64,000 bases of DNA from Paenibacillus timonensis. GTDB lineage: Bacteria > Bacillota > Bacilli > Paenibacillales > Paenibacillaceae. Shown here piece after piece: positions 27,952-35,986 of this stretch (positions are counted from its first letter, which is position 1; the number at the start of each line of letters is the position of its first letter). The translations under genes and the position numbers were made by a program. The stretch covers positions 1 through 64,000 of the forward strand of contig NZ_JAKSXN010000014.1 of the NCBI RefSeq assembly GCF_022427145.1, in the 5' to 3' direction. The notes beneath the pieces are model-generated. The model was given only the letters and a program-made list of their open reading frames with translations, ran no database searches and was not told the DNA's origin.

Positions 27952-28983
27952 ATGTTGAAGTTGAGAACGGCCCCTTCCGAGCTGAAGCCGATCATCGAAC
28001 GGGTCGCGGAGTACACCTTCGGGATGGATTTGACCTGGGATTGGCCGTGCGGCGTGGCTTATTACGGGATCAGCCGGGCGTTTGAAGCGACCGAGGAGGC
28101 GGCTTATGTAGAGCGGATGGTTCAATGGTGCGACGAGTACATCGAGGCGTGTCTTCCGGTCTGGACGGTGAACGCTTGCGCGATGGGGCATATGCTGCTC
28201 ACGTTGTATGAACAAACGAAGGAGCAGAAATATCTCGACCTGATCCTGAGCAAAATCGATTATCTGCAAAACCAGGCTCCGCGATTCGGGGACCGGGTGC
28301 TCCAGCACACGGTGTCGGCGGGCAATGATTTTCCCGAGCAATGCTGGGCGGATACGTTGTTCATGGCGGCGTATTTCATGCTCCGAACCGGGGTGATGCT
28401 GGGCGAGAAGCCGTGGATCGACGATGCGCTCCACCAGTTCTACTGGCATATCAATTATTTGCAAAACGAGAATACCGGACTGTGGTATCACGGGTACAAT
28501 CACCTCAACCAGGATCATATGTCCGGCATCTATTGGGGCCGTGCCAACGCCTGGGCCGCGTACACCATGTCCCGTGCGGCTAAAGGATTGCCGGAGGCCT
28601 ATTTGTATCCGCCGATGATGCATCTTTGGAGCTCTTTGCGCGATCAGTTGGCTGCGCTGAAGAAGCTGCAGCACGAGGATGGATTGTGGGGCACCGTGCT
28701 CGATTACCCGAACGCTTACGGCGAAGTGTCCGCAACGGCGGGGATCGCGGCGGCGATGATCACGCAGGGCAATCCGCTGCACACCAAATACGTGCAGAAG
28801 GCGCTGGACGGCGTGCTGAGCAACATCACCGAGCAGGGACGGGTCCTGAACGTATCGGGCGGGACTGCCGTGATGAAGGAAATCGAAGGATATCTTCACA
28901 TCGATCGAAAATGGGCGCAAGGCTGGGGGCAGGGGCTGACGCTCGCGCTGCTGGCGGCCGTCATCGAAAACGAGCAGCGGTAA
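27952..28983 (+). CDS. Unsaturated glucuronyl/rhamnogalacturonyl hydrolase, GH105 (YteR/YesR-like)
   Basis: A 343-residue (alpha/alpha)6 barrel protein. The catalytic aspartate is D134 in CWADTLFMAAYFM, matching D143 of YteR. WGRANAWAAY and SATAGIAAAM, and WGQG near the end, match conserved sites of GH88/GH105. The enzyme hydrates the double bond left at the non-reducing end by polysaccharide lyases, so releasing the unsaturated uronic acid inside the cell. GGAGG at 27941-27945 abuts ATG 27946, so ATG 27952 is the better start. It ends the operon of importer 2. Confidence 0.9.
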   Translation: MLKLRTAPSELKPIIERVAEYTFGMDLTWDWPCGVAYYGISRAFEATEEAAYVERMVQWCDEYIEACLPVWTVNACAMGHMLLTLYEQTKEQKYLDLILSKIDYLQNQAPRFGDRVLQHTVSAGNDFPEQCWADTLFMAAYFMLRTGVMLGEKPWIDDALHQFYWHINYLQNENTGLWYHGYNHLNQDHMSGIYWGRANAWAAYTMSRAAKGLPEAYLYPPMMHLWSSLRDQLAALKKLQHEDGLWGTVLDYPNAYGEVSATAGIAAAMITQGNPLHTKYVQKALDGVLSNITEQGRVLNVSGGTAVMKEIEGYLHIDRKWAQGWGQGLTLALLAAVIENEQR

Positions 28984-28996
28984 TCAGATGGGATTG

Positions 28997-29029
28997 AAGC
29001 GGAACCACGTGGTGGTTTCGCTTTTTTTT
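28997..29029 (+). terminator. Rho-independent terminator after the GH105 gene
   Basis: AAGCGGAACCAC pairs with GTGGTTTCGCTT and is followed by eight T residues. Confidence 0.9.
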
Positions 29030-29131
29030 ATGCAAATCGATCGTCCAAGCCCTTAGTTAAGTTTCATTAAAGGTTCGCGCGTTAAGCTAATCCCATCAAG
29101 ACGGAGAAATCCGGGAAAGGAGGTGAGTGTC

Positions 29132-29653
29132 GTGAAACGATCTTCCATCGCGGCCGGGTTAGCCGTTATGGTCGTTGTCCTCTTCACAGCGATCGTAATC
29201 TCGCAAATGGTCGGCGTGACGACGGCCAGTGCCCATATGGGCCAGCATCAGGGATGGCATGATGCCTACCGTTACGAGCAACGGGGGATGCCGATGATGA
29301 TGCAACCGGACAGCCGGACGGAGGCGGCAAGCGCCAAGCCGTTATGGCCGATCCTGCTGCAGCTGGCTGCATTGATCGGCGGCGCCGCGTTGTTTGCCAA
29401 AGCAAGCGGAATCCTGAAATGGGCGGGTGCCGCGTTCGCCGTTTTCGGCGTCATGAGTTTACTTCCCCCGTTGTGGGGCCTGATCCTTGTCGCCTTGGCC
29501 TACTTCTTGTACAGAAAATGGACTAGCCATCATCAGCGACCGTATGCCATTCCGCAACATTCTATCGTTAGCCCGTATCCGATCGAGGCCGGTTTGAACC
29601 GGGGCCGATTCCTGGATGAATGGGAACGCAATCAATATAAGGAGGAAAAATAA
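29132..29653 (+). CDS. Membrane protein of unknown function with His/Met-rich loop, PspA partner
   Basis: A 173-residue protein. An N-terminal helix (about 8-30) ends in ASAH, possibly a signal sequence. A His/Met-rich stretch follows (HMGQHQGWHDAYRYEQRG, MPMMM), then two or three hydrophobic segments between about 70 and 130 and a charged tail ending NQYKEEK. GTG 29132 is favoured by AAAGGAGGTGAG just upstream. It stands one base before the PspA gene, so it is probably the membrane partner of PspA, in the position LiaI occupies beside LiaH. The metal-binding look of the loop is an observation only. No family is recognised with confidence. Confidence 0.75.
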   Translation: MKRSSIAAGLAVMVVVLFTAIVISQMVGVTTASAHMGQHQGWHDAYRYEQRGMPMMMQPDSRTEAASAKPLWPILLQLAALIGGAALFAKASGILKWAGAAFAVFGVMSLLPPLWGLILVALAYFLYRKWTSHHQRPYAIPQHSIVSPYPIEAGLNRGRFLDEWERNQYKEEK

Positions 29654-29654
29654 G

Positions 29655-30311
29655 ATGGGGATTTTTGGAAGAATGAAAGACATGGCGGCGGCCGATACGC
29701 ACCATTTGCTGGATCGGATGGAAGACCCGGTCAGCATGGCTAAATATTATATCCGGCAGTTGGAGGACCAAATCGATCATGCCCGCCAGGCTTTGAGAAA
29801 TCAGCTTGCCGCCGAGCAGCATTATGATTTGCTGATTGCGCAAACCGGACAACTCATCGAGAAACGCACCCGCCAGGCCGGATTGGCGGTCGATCGGGAG
29901 CAGGACGAGATTGCGAAGCTGGCGATCCAGGAGAAGTTGCATCACGACAAGCTCCGGCAAACGTACCTGGAACAGCGCGAGGTCATCCGGAAGCAAACCG
30001 CAGCCCTGAAAGGCGAGATTGGCCGATTGGTAGAGCTGCATCAAGAGCTCGGCAACAAGCTCACATTCCTCTTGGCGCGCAGAAATGCCATGACCGCGCT
30101 GCGGGCCACCTCGGCGGCCGTAACGGCCGGTGACACTGGGAAGATCGTCCGCGGGTTCGATCGGATGGAGCAAAAGGTGATGCGGCTGGAGGCCGAGGTC
30201 ACCTCTTATCAAGCGGTGGATCAAGCCGGACTTCGCCTGGCCGATTGGTCGGAGCAGGACGAAGTTCAGGCCGAGCTGGCCAAGCTGAAAGCGGCCAAAC
30301 AAAGTTCATAA
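29655..30311 (+). CDS. pspA: PspA/IM30 family membrane-stress protein
   Basis: The 218-residue protein begins MGIFGRMKDM, the amphipathic membrane-contact helix of PspA/IM30, and continues as a nearly unbroken coiled coil with the family segment PVSMAKYYIRQLEDQI. Such proteins assemble on stressed membranes as ESCRT-III-like scaffolds. AAGGAGG lies 10 bases before ATG 29655. It is co-transcribed with the membrane protein before it. The closeness to a peptide-resistance-like ABC operon 8 kb upstream is suggestive only. Confidence 0.88.
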   Translation: MGIFGRMKDMAAADTHHLLDRMEDPVSMAKYYIRQLEDQIDHARQALRNQLAAEQHYDLLIAQTGQLIEKRTRQAGLAVDREQDEIAKLAIQEKLHHDKLRQTYLEQREVIRKQTAALKGEIGRLVELHQELGNKLTFLLARRNAMTALRATSAAVTAGDTGKIVRGFDRMEQKVMRLEAEVTSYQAVDQAGLRLADWSEQDEVQAELAKLKAAKQSS

Positions 30312-30345
30312 GTGGAACGCGGCTTAGTCATAGACCGCGATAGGA

Positions 30346-30380
30346 ACAAGAACCTGCCGGGATCACCGGCAGGTTCTTGT
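30346..30380. terminator. Bidirectional terminator-like hairpin between convergent genes
   Basis: ACAAGAACCTGCCGG and CCGGCAGGTTCTTGT are perfect 15-base inverted copies around GATCA. It separates pspA from the convergent tetR-type gene. The flanking T-run is weak on the plus strand. Confidence 0.75.
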
Positions 30381-30407
30381 GTTGACGAATGCTTTTCGAA
30401 TGGAAGG

Positions 30408-31016
30408 TTAATGTTTGCTCCTGACCTCCAGTTTTACGTCGGATTGGCGGTGCAGAATTCGCACCAGTTGCTCCTGCATGTACGACGGGGAGTGAATCAA
30501 CCCGCTTTCGATCCAATGAAAAATCAGCCCCAGCAGCGCATGAAGCGAATAGATCACCATCAACTCCGTGTCGATGACTTCCGTCTCGCAGCTTTCGCAA
30601 TGCAAGTCCTCCATGATAATCTGCTTGAGCGATACCAGAATCTTCTCGCGGAGAGCGGGAAGAACCTCGCTGCGAGTCAGGACGGTATAGAAATCGGCAT
30701 TCCGGGCAACATGATCGAAGATCATGACCGAATGCGCGTGGAGTTCATGCGGATAAAACGCGACGACCTTTTCGTACGGTGCCCGGAAGGCGTGAAGCAG
30801 ATCCTGGATTTTAGCCTCGATCATATCGTTGAGGAGTTCTTCTTTCGTGCCGTAATTGGCATAGAACGTTCCTCGGTTATAACCGGCTTGCTTGACGATA
30901 TCCGTGATCGTAACGTCATGGAACGGTTTCTGCGCCATTAACTGCAGCAGGGCGGCGCGCAGCGCGGCTTTGCTGCGCAGGATTCTCGGGTCCGGTTTGG
31001 ATGTTGTCCGGGTCAT
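30408..31016 (-). CDS. TetR-family transcriptional regulator
   Basis: The protein (202 residues from ATG 31016) has an N-terminal TetR helix-turn-helix with VTITDIVKQAGYNRGTFYAN, followed by an all-helical ligand-binding domain of about 130 residues. A longer frame to 31079 has no ribosome binding site. It is transcribed divergently from an SDR gene, with a pseudo-palindrome in the gap, so it probably represses that SDR gene and itself. The ligand is unknown. Confidence 0.88.
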   Translation of the reverse strand: MTRTTSKPDPRILRSKAALRAALLQLMAQKPFHDVTITDIVKQAGYNRGTFYANYGTKEELLNDMIEAKIQDLLHAFRAPYEKVVAFYPHELHAHSVMIFDHVARNADFYTVLTRSEVLPALREKILVSLKQIIMEDLHCESCETEVIDTELMVIYSLHALLGLIFHWIESGLIHSPSYMQEQLVRILHRQSDVKLEVRSKH

Positions 31017-31132
31017 CGTTTCATCTTCTTTCTTCGGATTCGTGTACAAAACAGTCCGATGTTGTCCGTTACTGAACAATACATATAAATTTGCTGATTG
31101 CGGGCATTTACTGTGATTTTTATACTTGAATT

Positions 31133-31148
31133 ATAAATGATCATTAAT
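31133..31148. promoter_or_regulatory. Putative operator between TetR-type and SDR genes
   Basis: ATAAATGATCATTAAT is a 16-base near-perfect palindrome (7 of 8 pairs) centred on TGATCA. It lies in the divergent promoter region, 40 bases before the SDR start. Confidence 0.45.
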
Positions 31149-31188
31149 CAACACATGTACAGTTTACCATAAAAATGGAGGTAGAACG

Positions 31189-31947
31189 ATGAAGCTAAAC
31201 GGAAAAGTTGCGGTGGTTACCGGGGCAGCCTCAGGGATGGGGAAAGCGATTGCCGAGCTGTTTGCGGCAGAGGGGGCCAAGGTGGTCGTCTCCGACTTGA
31301 ACTTGGAGCAAGCCCAGAAAGTTGTCGAAGGAATTGAAGCCAAAGGCGGAGAAGCGATGGGGGCAGCCGCCAACGTCGCAGTGGAGGAAGACGTACAGAA
31401 GTTGATCGACGGTACGGTAAGCCGCTTCGGTACGGTGGACATCCTGGTCAATAATGCAGGCATCATGGATAACTTCGTTCCGGCCGCCGATCTCACCGAT
31501 GCGTTGTGGGATAAAGTATTCGCTGTGAATACGACTGGGCCAATGCGGACGATTCGCAAGGTGCTGCCGATCTTTACAGAGAAGAAAGCCGGGGTCATTG
31601 TGAACATTGCTTCGGCCGGCGGGTTGTTTGGTTCCCGTGCCGGGGCGGCTTATACCGCTTCCAAGCATGCCGTCATCGGATTGACGAAAAACGTTGGATT
31701 CCAATATGCCACCCTCGGGATTCGCTGCAATGCCATCGCGCCGGGCGCGGTGGAAACGAACATTGCCTCTACACTCACGGCGGTCAATCCATTCGGGATG
31801 GAGCGGGCCCAAGTGGGGATGGTCATTAACCCGGGTCTTGGGAAACCCGAGGATATCGCGAAAGTCGCTTTGTTCTTGGCCTCCGATGAATCCAGCTTCG
31901 TGAACGGCACGACGGTTACCGCGGACGCCGGCTGGACGGCTTATTAA
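31189..31947 (+). CDS. Short-chain dehydrogenase/reductase
   Basis: A 252-residue classical SDR with TGAASGMG at 11-18, NNAG at 88-91, catalytic S142, Y155 and K159 (YTASK), and the ending SFVNGTTVTADAGWTAY. It probably uses NAD(P) on a small alcohol or ketone. GGAGGTAGAACG precedes ATG 31189. Divergence from a TetR-type regulator suggests induction by its substrate or a related compound. Confidence 0.92.
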   Translation: MKLNGKVAVVTGAASGMGKAIAELFAAEGAKVVVSDLNLEQAQKVVEGIEAKGGEAMGAAANVAVEEDVQKLIDGTVSRFGTVDILVNNAGIMDNFVPAADLTDALWDKVFAVNTTGPMRTIRKVLPIFTEKKAGVIVNIASAGGLFGSRAGAAYTASKHAVIGLTKNVGFQYATLGIRCNAIAPGAVETNIASTLTAVNPFGMERAQVGMVINPGLGKPEDIAKVALFLASDESSFVNGTTVTADAGWTAY

Positions 31948-32045
31948 GCAAAACGCCAGCATCTCTGCATAAAAAGCGGAACCGGGCTGCACCCTAACGC
32001 TTAGGCATGCAATATCTACGCAAGTAAAGGAGAGTGCTCTAGGCG

Positions 32046-32216
32046 ATGGAGAAGGAAACGAAACAACCGGCGGATACTCAGAGAACAAACCTTAAAGCCA
32101 AGCGGCCGTCCCATTCTAAACCGGCCCAGGACACGGAGTTTGCTGAAGAATTGACGGAAAGCGATATCCGTTCGGCGTTTCAAAACCCGGTTACCGGTGA
32201 GGAACGGTTGTACTAA
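32046..32216 (+). CDS. Small hydrophilic protein of unknown function
   Basis: A 56-residue frame beginning MEKETKQPADTQR and ending FQNPVTGEERLY. It is rich in Lys, Glu and Thr and has no membrane segment. AAAGGAGAG lies about 11 bases before the ATG, and a terminator follows at once. The composition resembles small conserved proteins of spore-formers, but no family is recognised. Translation is not proven. Confidence 0.5.
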   Translation: MEKETKQPADTQRTNLKAKRPSHSKPAQDTEFAEELTESDIRSAFQNPVTGEERLY

Positions 32217-32240
32217 CGATGGGAATCGGGAATTCGGACA

Positions 32241-32274
32241 GACAGACCTCTCACGGGAGGGGCTGTCTTTTTTA
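32241..32274 (+). terminator. Rho-independent terminator after the small gene
   Basis: GACAGACCTC pairs imperfectly with GAGGGGCTGTC, followed by TTTTTTATTT. Confidence 0.75.
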
Positions 32275-32295
32275 TTTGTGCCGGGATGGATAAAC

Positions 32296-32360
32296 TTGAC
32301 AATGGATCGTTCCTTGTATACATTTGTATACAAGTAACGAATCGTATACATCTGTATACG
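32296..32360 (+). promoter_or_regulatory. Sigma-A promoter with two GTATAC palindromic operators
   Basis: A perfect -35 TTGACA stands at 32296-32301 and a -10 candidate TACATT at 32319-32324 (17-base spacer). The -10 lies inside a perfect palindrome with arms CTTGTATAC and GTATACAAG and a 4-base spacer (32313-32334). A second palindrome with arms CGTATAC and GTATACG lies at 32343-32360, its centre 28 bases away. A dimeric repressor bound here would shut the promoter of the nitroreductase operon. Confidence 0.7.
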
Positions 32361-32376
32361 CGGGAGGGATCGAGGA

Positions 32377-32721
32377 ATGCGGGATGGCAGACATGAGTCC
32401 GATCGGGGGCATCAAGGTCCGGAATTTCACGCATCCAGGGACCGGCGGGTCCATGGCCGGGGAGGCCAGCGCTCGGTCATGGAGGGCGCAGAGCCGCGGA
32501 TCCAAAGCGCTCAAACGTTTCGGCGCGGACGGGCGATCGCTTTTTTGGATCGGCTAGAGGTCAAACGCAGGGCGCTTGCACAGCAGTTGAATCAACCGGA
32601 ATACGACGCGATCAAGCCGGTGATCAGCGGCGAATTGAAAGCGGTCGACGAAATCATTCAAGAATTTATCCATTTGTTCGAGTTAAGGGAGGTAGTTACG
32701 GATGAGCATGAGCGCGATTGA
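32377..32721 (+). CDS. Small protein of unknown function preceding the nitroreductase
   Basis: A 114-residue frame with GGGAGGG 8 bases before ATG 32377. The first 40 residues are Arg/His-rich and low in predicted order. From about residue 48 it looks like a real two-helix protein (GRAIAFLDRLEVKRRALAQQ, then SGELKAVDEIIQEFIHLFEL). It overlaps the nitroreductase start by 20 bases, so the two are coupled. A later in-frame ATG at 32479 is possible. No family is recognised. The operator pair upstream suggests it could take part in its own control, but no DNA-binding motif is visible. Confidence 0.5.
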   Translation: MRDGRHESDRGHQGPEFHASRDRRVHGRGGQRSVMEGAEPRIQSAQTFRRGRAIAFLDRLEVKRRALAQQLNQPEYDAIKPVISGELKAVDEIIQEFIHLFELREVVTDEHERD

Positions 32722-33193
32722 TTTGATCAAAAGCCGGAGAAACATCAAGGCGTTCAAACCGGATCCGATCGACGAAGAGGCGATGATGGGCTGGCTTGAA
32801 GCGGCAAGCTTCGCACCGAACCATCGCTGCAATGAACCGTGGGAGCTGCTCCGCATCGGTCCGGAAACGCGGGCGAAGCTGAAGCACAAGAGCGATTTCT
32901 GGGGCGCCCCCGTCGTTCTCGCGCTGTTATCCAAACCCGGAGCAACCGGCATTGAGCGGGATGAGAACGTGATGGCCGCCGCATGCTTTGCGCAAAATTT
33001 CTTGTTGGCCGCTCATGAAGCGGGCGTCGGTACGTTCTGGTCTTCCATTGGCGGATTGCCCCACAACCGCGAGCTTCTTGGCGTGGCGGAGGGGTACGAG
33101 GTGATAGGAGTATTCGGCATCGGTTACCCGGCCGAGGTGACGGCGGCGAAACCAAGAACGCCGATCGGAGAGAAAATTAAAACGCTGCCCTAA
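32702..33193 (+). CDS. Nitroreductase family protein
   Basis: The 163-residue protein has the FMN-contact start IKSRRNIKAFKPD, the segment AASFAPNHRCNEPWEL and the C-terminal GIGYPAE of nitroreductases. It is at the short end for the family. These flavoenzymes reduce nitro compounds or quinones with NAD(P)H. AAGGGAGG lies before ATG 32702. A tightly controlled promoter with twin palindromes upstream suggests induction by a toxic compound. Confidence 0.9.
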   Translation: MSMSAIDLIKSRRNIKAFKPDPIDEEAMMGWLEAASFAPNHRCNEPWELLRIGPETRAKLKHKSDFWGAPVVLALLSKPGATGIERDENVMAAACFAQNFLLAAHEAGVGTFWSSIGGLPHNRELLGVAEGYEVIGVFGIGYPAEVTAAKPRTPIGEKIKTLP

Positions 33194-33237
33194 TCCGGTG
33201 GGATGGCAGGGGGAATAGAATACCAAACCTTATACTT

Positions 33238-33280
33238 AAAAAGCCGCGTTTCTTCCCTGTAAAGGGAAGGCGCGGCTTTT
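33238..33280 (+). terminator. Rho-independent terminator after the nitroreductase
   Basis: AAAAAGCCGCG pairs with CGCGGCTTTT, and TTCCCT pairs with AGGGAA inside. The tail is T-rich. Confidence 0.88.
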
Positions 33281-33291
33281 GGTATCTCTTA

Positions 33292-33360
33292 TTGATAAAC
33301 GCCAAAAAGCATGCTATATTTGAATAGCATGCGCCAAGTTATGATCAATAAGGTATACCT
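33292..33360 (+). promoter_or_regulatory. HelD promoter with inverted-repeat operator over the -10 box
   Basis: TTGATA at 33292-33297 and TATATT at 33315-33320 form a sigma-A promoter with a 17-base spacer. The -10 lies within an inverted repeat GCATGCTAT (33309-33317) and ATAGCATGC (33324-33332). A second perfect palindrome AGGTATACCT is at 33351-33360. The leader to the HelD start is about 100 bases. Confidence 0.65.
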
Positions 33361-33430
33361 CTCCTAATTTTATTGTACAGAAAAAATCAACTCGAGTCAA
33401 CCCCCAAATTTGCAAAAAGGAGTGCTGAAT

Positions 33431-35806
33431 ATGAATCAAGAGCTGGAGCGGGAACAGGAACGGTTGGACCGTGTCATGGAGGTCCTTGCGGACAGCATCG
33501 GCGAACTGGAGGAGGACACCTCGCGCCGCAGGAACGAGGTCGTCGAGTTCCGCAAGCATTTCTGGGAGGACGTCACGGTGAATTTGGATAACTTCGACGA
33601 CTTTTTGGAAACGGTCATCAGCCTGCGCCAGCAGGCCGAGGTCTTGTCGTTAAGCCAAAGCAGCCATCGCCAAGCCTCCAAACGCCGGGCGGCGCTGCTG
33701 CGGATGCAAGAAAATCCCTACTTCGGACGGATCGATTTCGCCGAGGAAGGGGAACCGGAGACGGAGCGGGTCTATATCGGCGTCTCCTCTTTGGTGGATC
33801 CAAGCGGGGAGAAGTTTCTGATTTACGATTGGCGGGCCCCGATCTCCAGCGTGTATTACGATTACGCGCCGGGACCGGCCGAGTACGCCACCCCCGGAGG
33901 GACAATTCGCGGAGAACTGGAGCGGAAATGGCAGTATCTCATTCGCCGCGGGCGGATCGAATCGATGTTCGACACCTCGCTGACGATCGGGGACGAGGTG
34001 CTGCAGCAGGTGCTCGGCCAAACCGCCAATTCGCAAATGCGCAGCATCGTGGCGACGATCCAGCAGGAGCAGAACCGGATCATCCGGCATGACCGCGCCC
34101 GGCTGCTTATCGTCCAAGGCGCCGCCGGCAGCGGAAAAACCTCGGCCGCTTTGCAGCGGATCGCTTATTTGCTGTACAAATACCGCGAACGAATGACGGC
34201 AGACCAGATCGTTTTATTTTCGCCGAATGCGATGTTTCAGACTTACGTATCCGGCGTGCTTCCCGAGCTTGGCGAGGAAAATATGCAACAGGTCACGTTC
34301 CAGGAATACCTCGATCACCGGCTTAGCGGGTTGTTCGAGGTCGAGGATGCTTACGCGCAGCTGGAATATGTGCTGACGGCGATGGAAGACCCGGATTACC
34401 AAGCGCGGATGGACGCGATTCGGTTAAAGGCGTCGGCGTCTTTTTTCGAGGGGATCCAGGCTTATCGGTCGTCTCTGGAGCAAGGCGGCATGCGGTTCCA
34501 ACCTTTGCAGTTCCGCGGGGAGTCGTTGGTCACGGCGGAAGAGATGGCAGAGCAGTTTTACGGCGGAGACGAAACCCTGCGTTTGTCCGGGAGGATCGAG
34601 CGATTAACGACATGGTTGAATGAACGGATCGGCGAGATCGAGAAGCAGGAGCGCCGCAAGCCATGGGTGCAAGAAGCGATTGAACTCCTCAGCAACGAGC
34701 AATACGAACGGGCCTATGAGCGCATTCGAAATAAATACGGCCTGACCGAGGATTCGGACGAGGAGATCGAAGGCGAACGCTTGGCGCGGGAGCTTGCACG
34801 CCTGGTCGTCCGCAAGAAGCTGAAGCCGGTGCGGGAACAGATCCGTGAGCTGCGGTTCATCGATCTGGCCGGGGTGTATAAGCAGCTCTTTGAAGCGCCG
34901 CTCATTCGTACCGGCTCATGGTTGGAAGCAGAGGCGCCGGGGGTGCGGGAAGTCTGGGCGGACGTTTGCCGCATCACGGTGCAGAACCTTGAGGAGGGGA
35001 AGTTGTATTATGAGGATGCGACTCCCTTTCTGCTGCTGCATGAGCTGATTCTGGGGTTCCAGGCGAACGTATCCATCCGCCATGTTTTGATCGATGAGGC
35101 GCAGGATTACTCCCCGCTCCAGTTCGAGTTTATCAAAAGGCTGTTTCCCGGCGCGAAGTTGACGGTGCTCGGCGACTTCCACCAGGCGATCTTCGCCCAT
35201 GCCGCCGGTACGGCGGATTTTCAAGGGCTGACTCGCCTATACGGGCCGGAGGCTACCGAAACGATCCACCTGCGCCGCAGCTATCGGTCGACCCGTCCGA
35301 TCGTCGAGTTTACGCGGAGCTTGATCCAAGGCGGTGAAAATATCGAACCGTTCGAGCGGAAAGGAGACCTGCCGACACTGACGCAGGTGACCGATCTGGC
35401 GGAGCTGCACCGCCGCGTTGAACGCAGCGTCGCCGAGTTGAAAGCGCACGGGGCGGCCACGATCGCCATCGTTTGCCGGTCGGCAGCGGAGAGCGCAGCC
35501 GCCTATGCGGCTTTGAGTGGGGAACGTATGGCCGAGCTCAAGCTGGTCACCCGCGATTCGATCGAATACAAGCAAGGCGTGGTGGTCATTCCGGCCTATT
35601 TGGCCAAAGGCATCGAGTTTGACGCGGTGATCATTTACGATGCTTCGGCACAGTCCTATGGTGAGGAGAGCGTGCGGCGACTGTTTTATACCGCCTGTAC
35701 CCGGGCGATGCACCATTTGCACCTGTTCAGCGTCGGGGCGGCCAGTCCGTTTCTGGAACCGGCGATCAACCAGGGGCTTGTATTGGTTAATAAGCAAGGG
35801 AAGTAA
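33431..35806 (+). CDS. helD: RNA polymerase recycling helicase HelD
   Basis: The protein has 791 residues from ATG 33431 (AAAAGGAGTGCTG upstream), close to the 774 of B. subtilis HelD. An N-terminal coiled-coil arm (EREQERLDRVMEV onward) precedes a UvrD-like superfamily 1 helicase core: Walker A QGAAGSGKTS with K236, Walker B LIDEAQDYS with D555, VLGDFHQAIFA, RRSYRSTRPIVEF and a motif VI FYTACTRAMHHL. HelD pries stalled RNA polymerase off DNA and helps recycle it. In actinobacteria relatives confer rifamycin tolerance. It is monocistronic with an operator-like inverted repeat on its promoter, so expression seems inducible. Confidence 0.92.
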   Translation: MNQELEREQERLDRVMEVLADSIGELEEDTSRRRNEVVEFRKHFWEDVTVNLDNFDDFLETVISLRQQAEVLSLSQSSHRQASKRRAALLRMQENPYFGRIDFAEEGEPETERVYIGVSSLVDPSGEKFLIYDWRAPISSVYYDYAPGPAEYATPGGTIRGELERKWQYLIRRGRIESMFDTSLTIGDEVLQQVLGQTANSQMRSIVATIQQEQNRIIRHDRARLLIVQGAAGSGKTSAALQRIAYLLYKYRERMTADQIVLFSPNAMFQTYVSGVLPELGEENMQQVTFQEYLDHRLSGLFEVEDAYAQLEYVLTAMEDPDYQARMDAIRLKASASFFEGIQAYRSSLEQGGMRFQPLQFRGESLVTAEEMAEQFYGGDETLRLSGRIERLTTWLNERIGEIEKQERRKPWVQEAIELLSNEQYERAYERIRNKYGLTEDSDEEIEGERLARELARLVVRKKLKPVREQIRELRFIDLAGVYKQLFEAPLIRTGSWLEAEAPGVREVWADVCRITVQNLEEGKLYYEDATPFLLLHELILGFQANVSIRHVLIDEAQDYSPLQFEFIKRLFPGAKLTVLGDFHQAIFAHAAGTADFQGLTRLYGPEATETIHLRRSYRSTRPIVEFTRSLIQGGENIEPFERKGDLPTLTQVTDLAELHRRVERSVAELKAHGAATIAIVCRSAAESAAAYAALSGERMAELKLVTRDSIEYKQGVVVIPAYLAKGIEFDAVIIYDASAQSYGEESVRRLFYTACTRAMHHLHLFSVGAASPFLEPAINQGLVLVNKQGK

Positions 35807-35834
35807 GGCCATTCGAAAATACGCGATTTCCCAA

Positions 35835-35863
35835 TTGACAAAACGTTCCGAAAGGAATATGTT
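35835..35863 (+). promoter_or_regulatory. Sigma-A promoter upstream of the GPP34-like gene
   Basis: A perfect TTGACA at 35835-35840 is followed after 17 bases by TATGTT at 35858-35863. The gene start is about 120 bases further on. Confidence 0.5.
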
Positions 35864-35905
35864 GTAAATAGTAAGTCGTAAGTAGTAAGTAATAAGTGGT
35901 AAGCG
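35864..35905 (+). repeat. Six tandem 7-bp repeats (GTAAGTA type)
   Basis: The units GTAAATA, GTAAGTC, GTAAGTA, GTAAGTA, ATAAGTG and GTAAGCG follow without gaps. They begin at the presumed transcription start of the promoter at 35835. Copy number could vary by slippage. Confidence 0.8.
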
Positions 35906-35986
35906 TGAAGTTGGAAGCAGGAAGTTCGGGAGTGACGTTTAGTTGGTGGAGGTCACTCGATTCCAGAACGATAGGGGAGTTTGGCG

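Noticed and set aside
35864-35905. Heptamer repeats as a CRISPR-like array
   Set aside because: Units are 7 bases without spacers; no cas genes are present.
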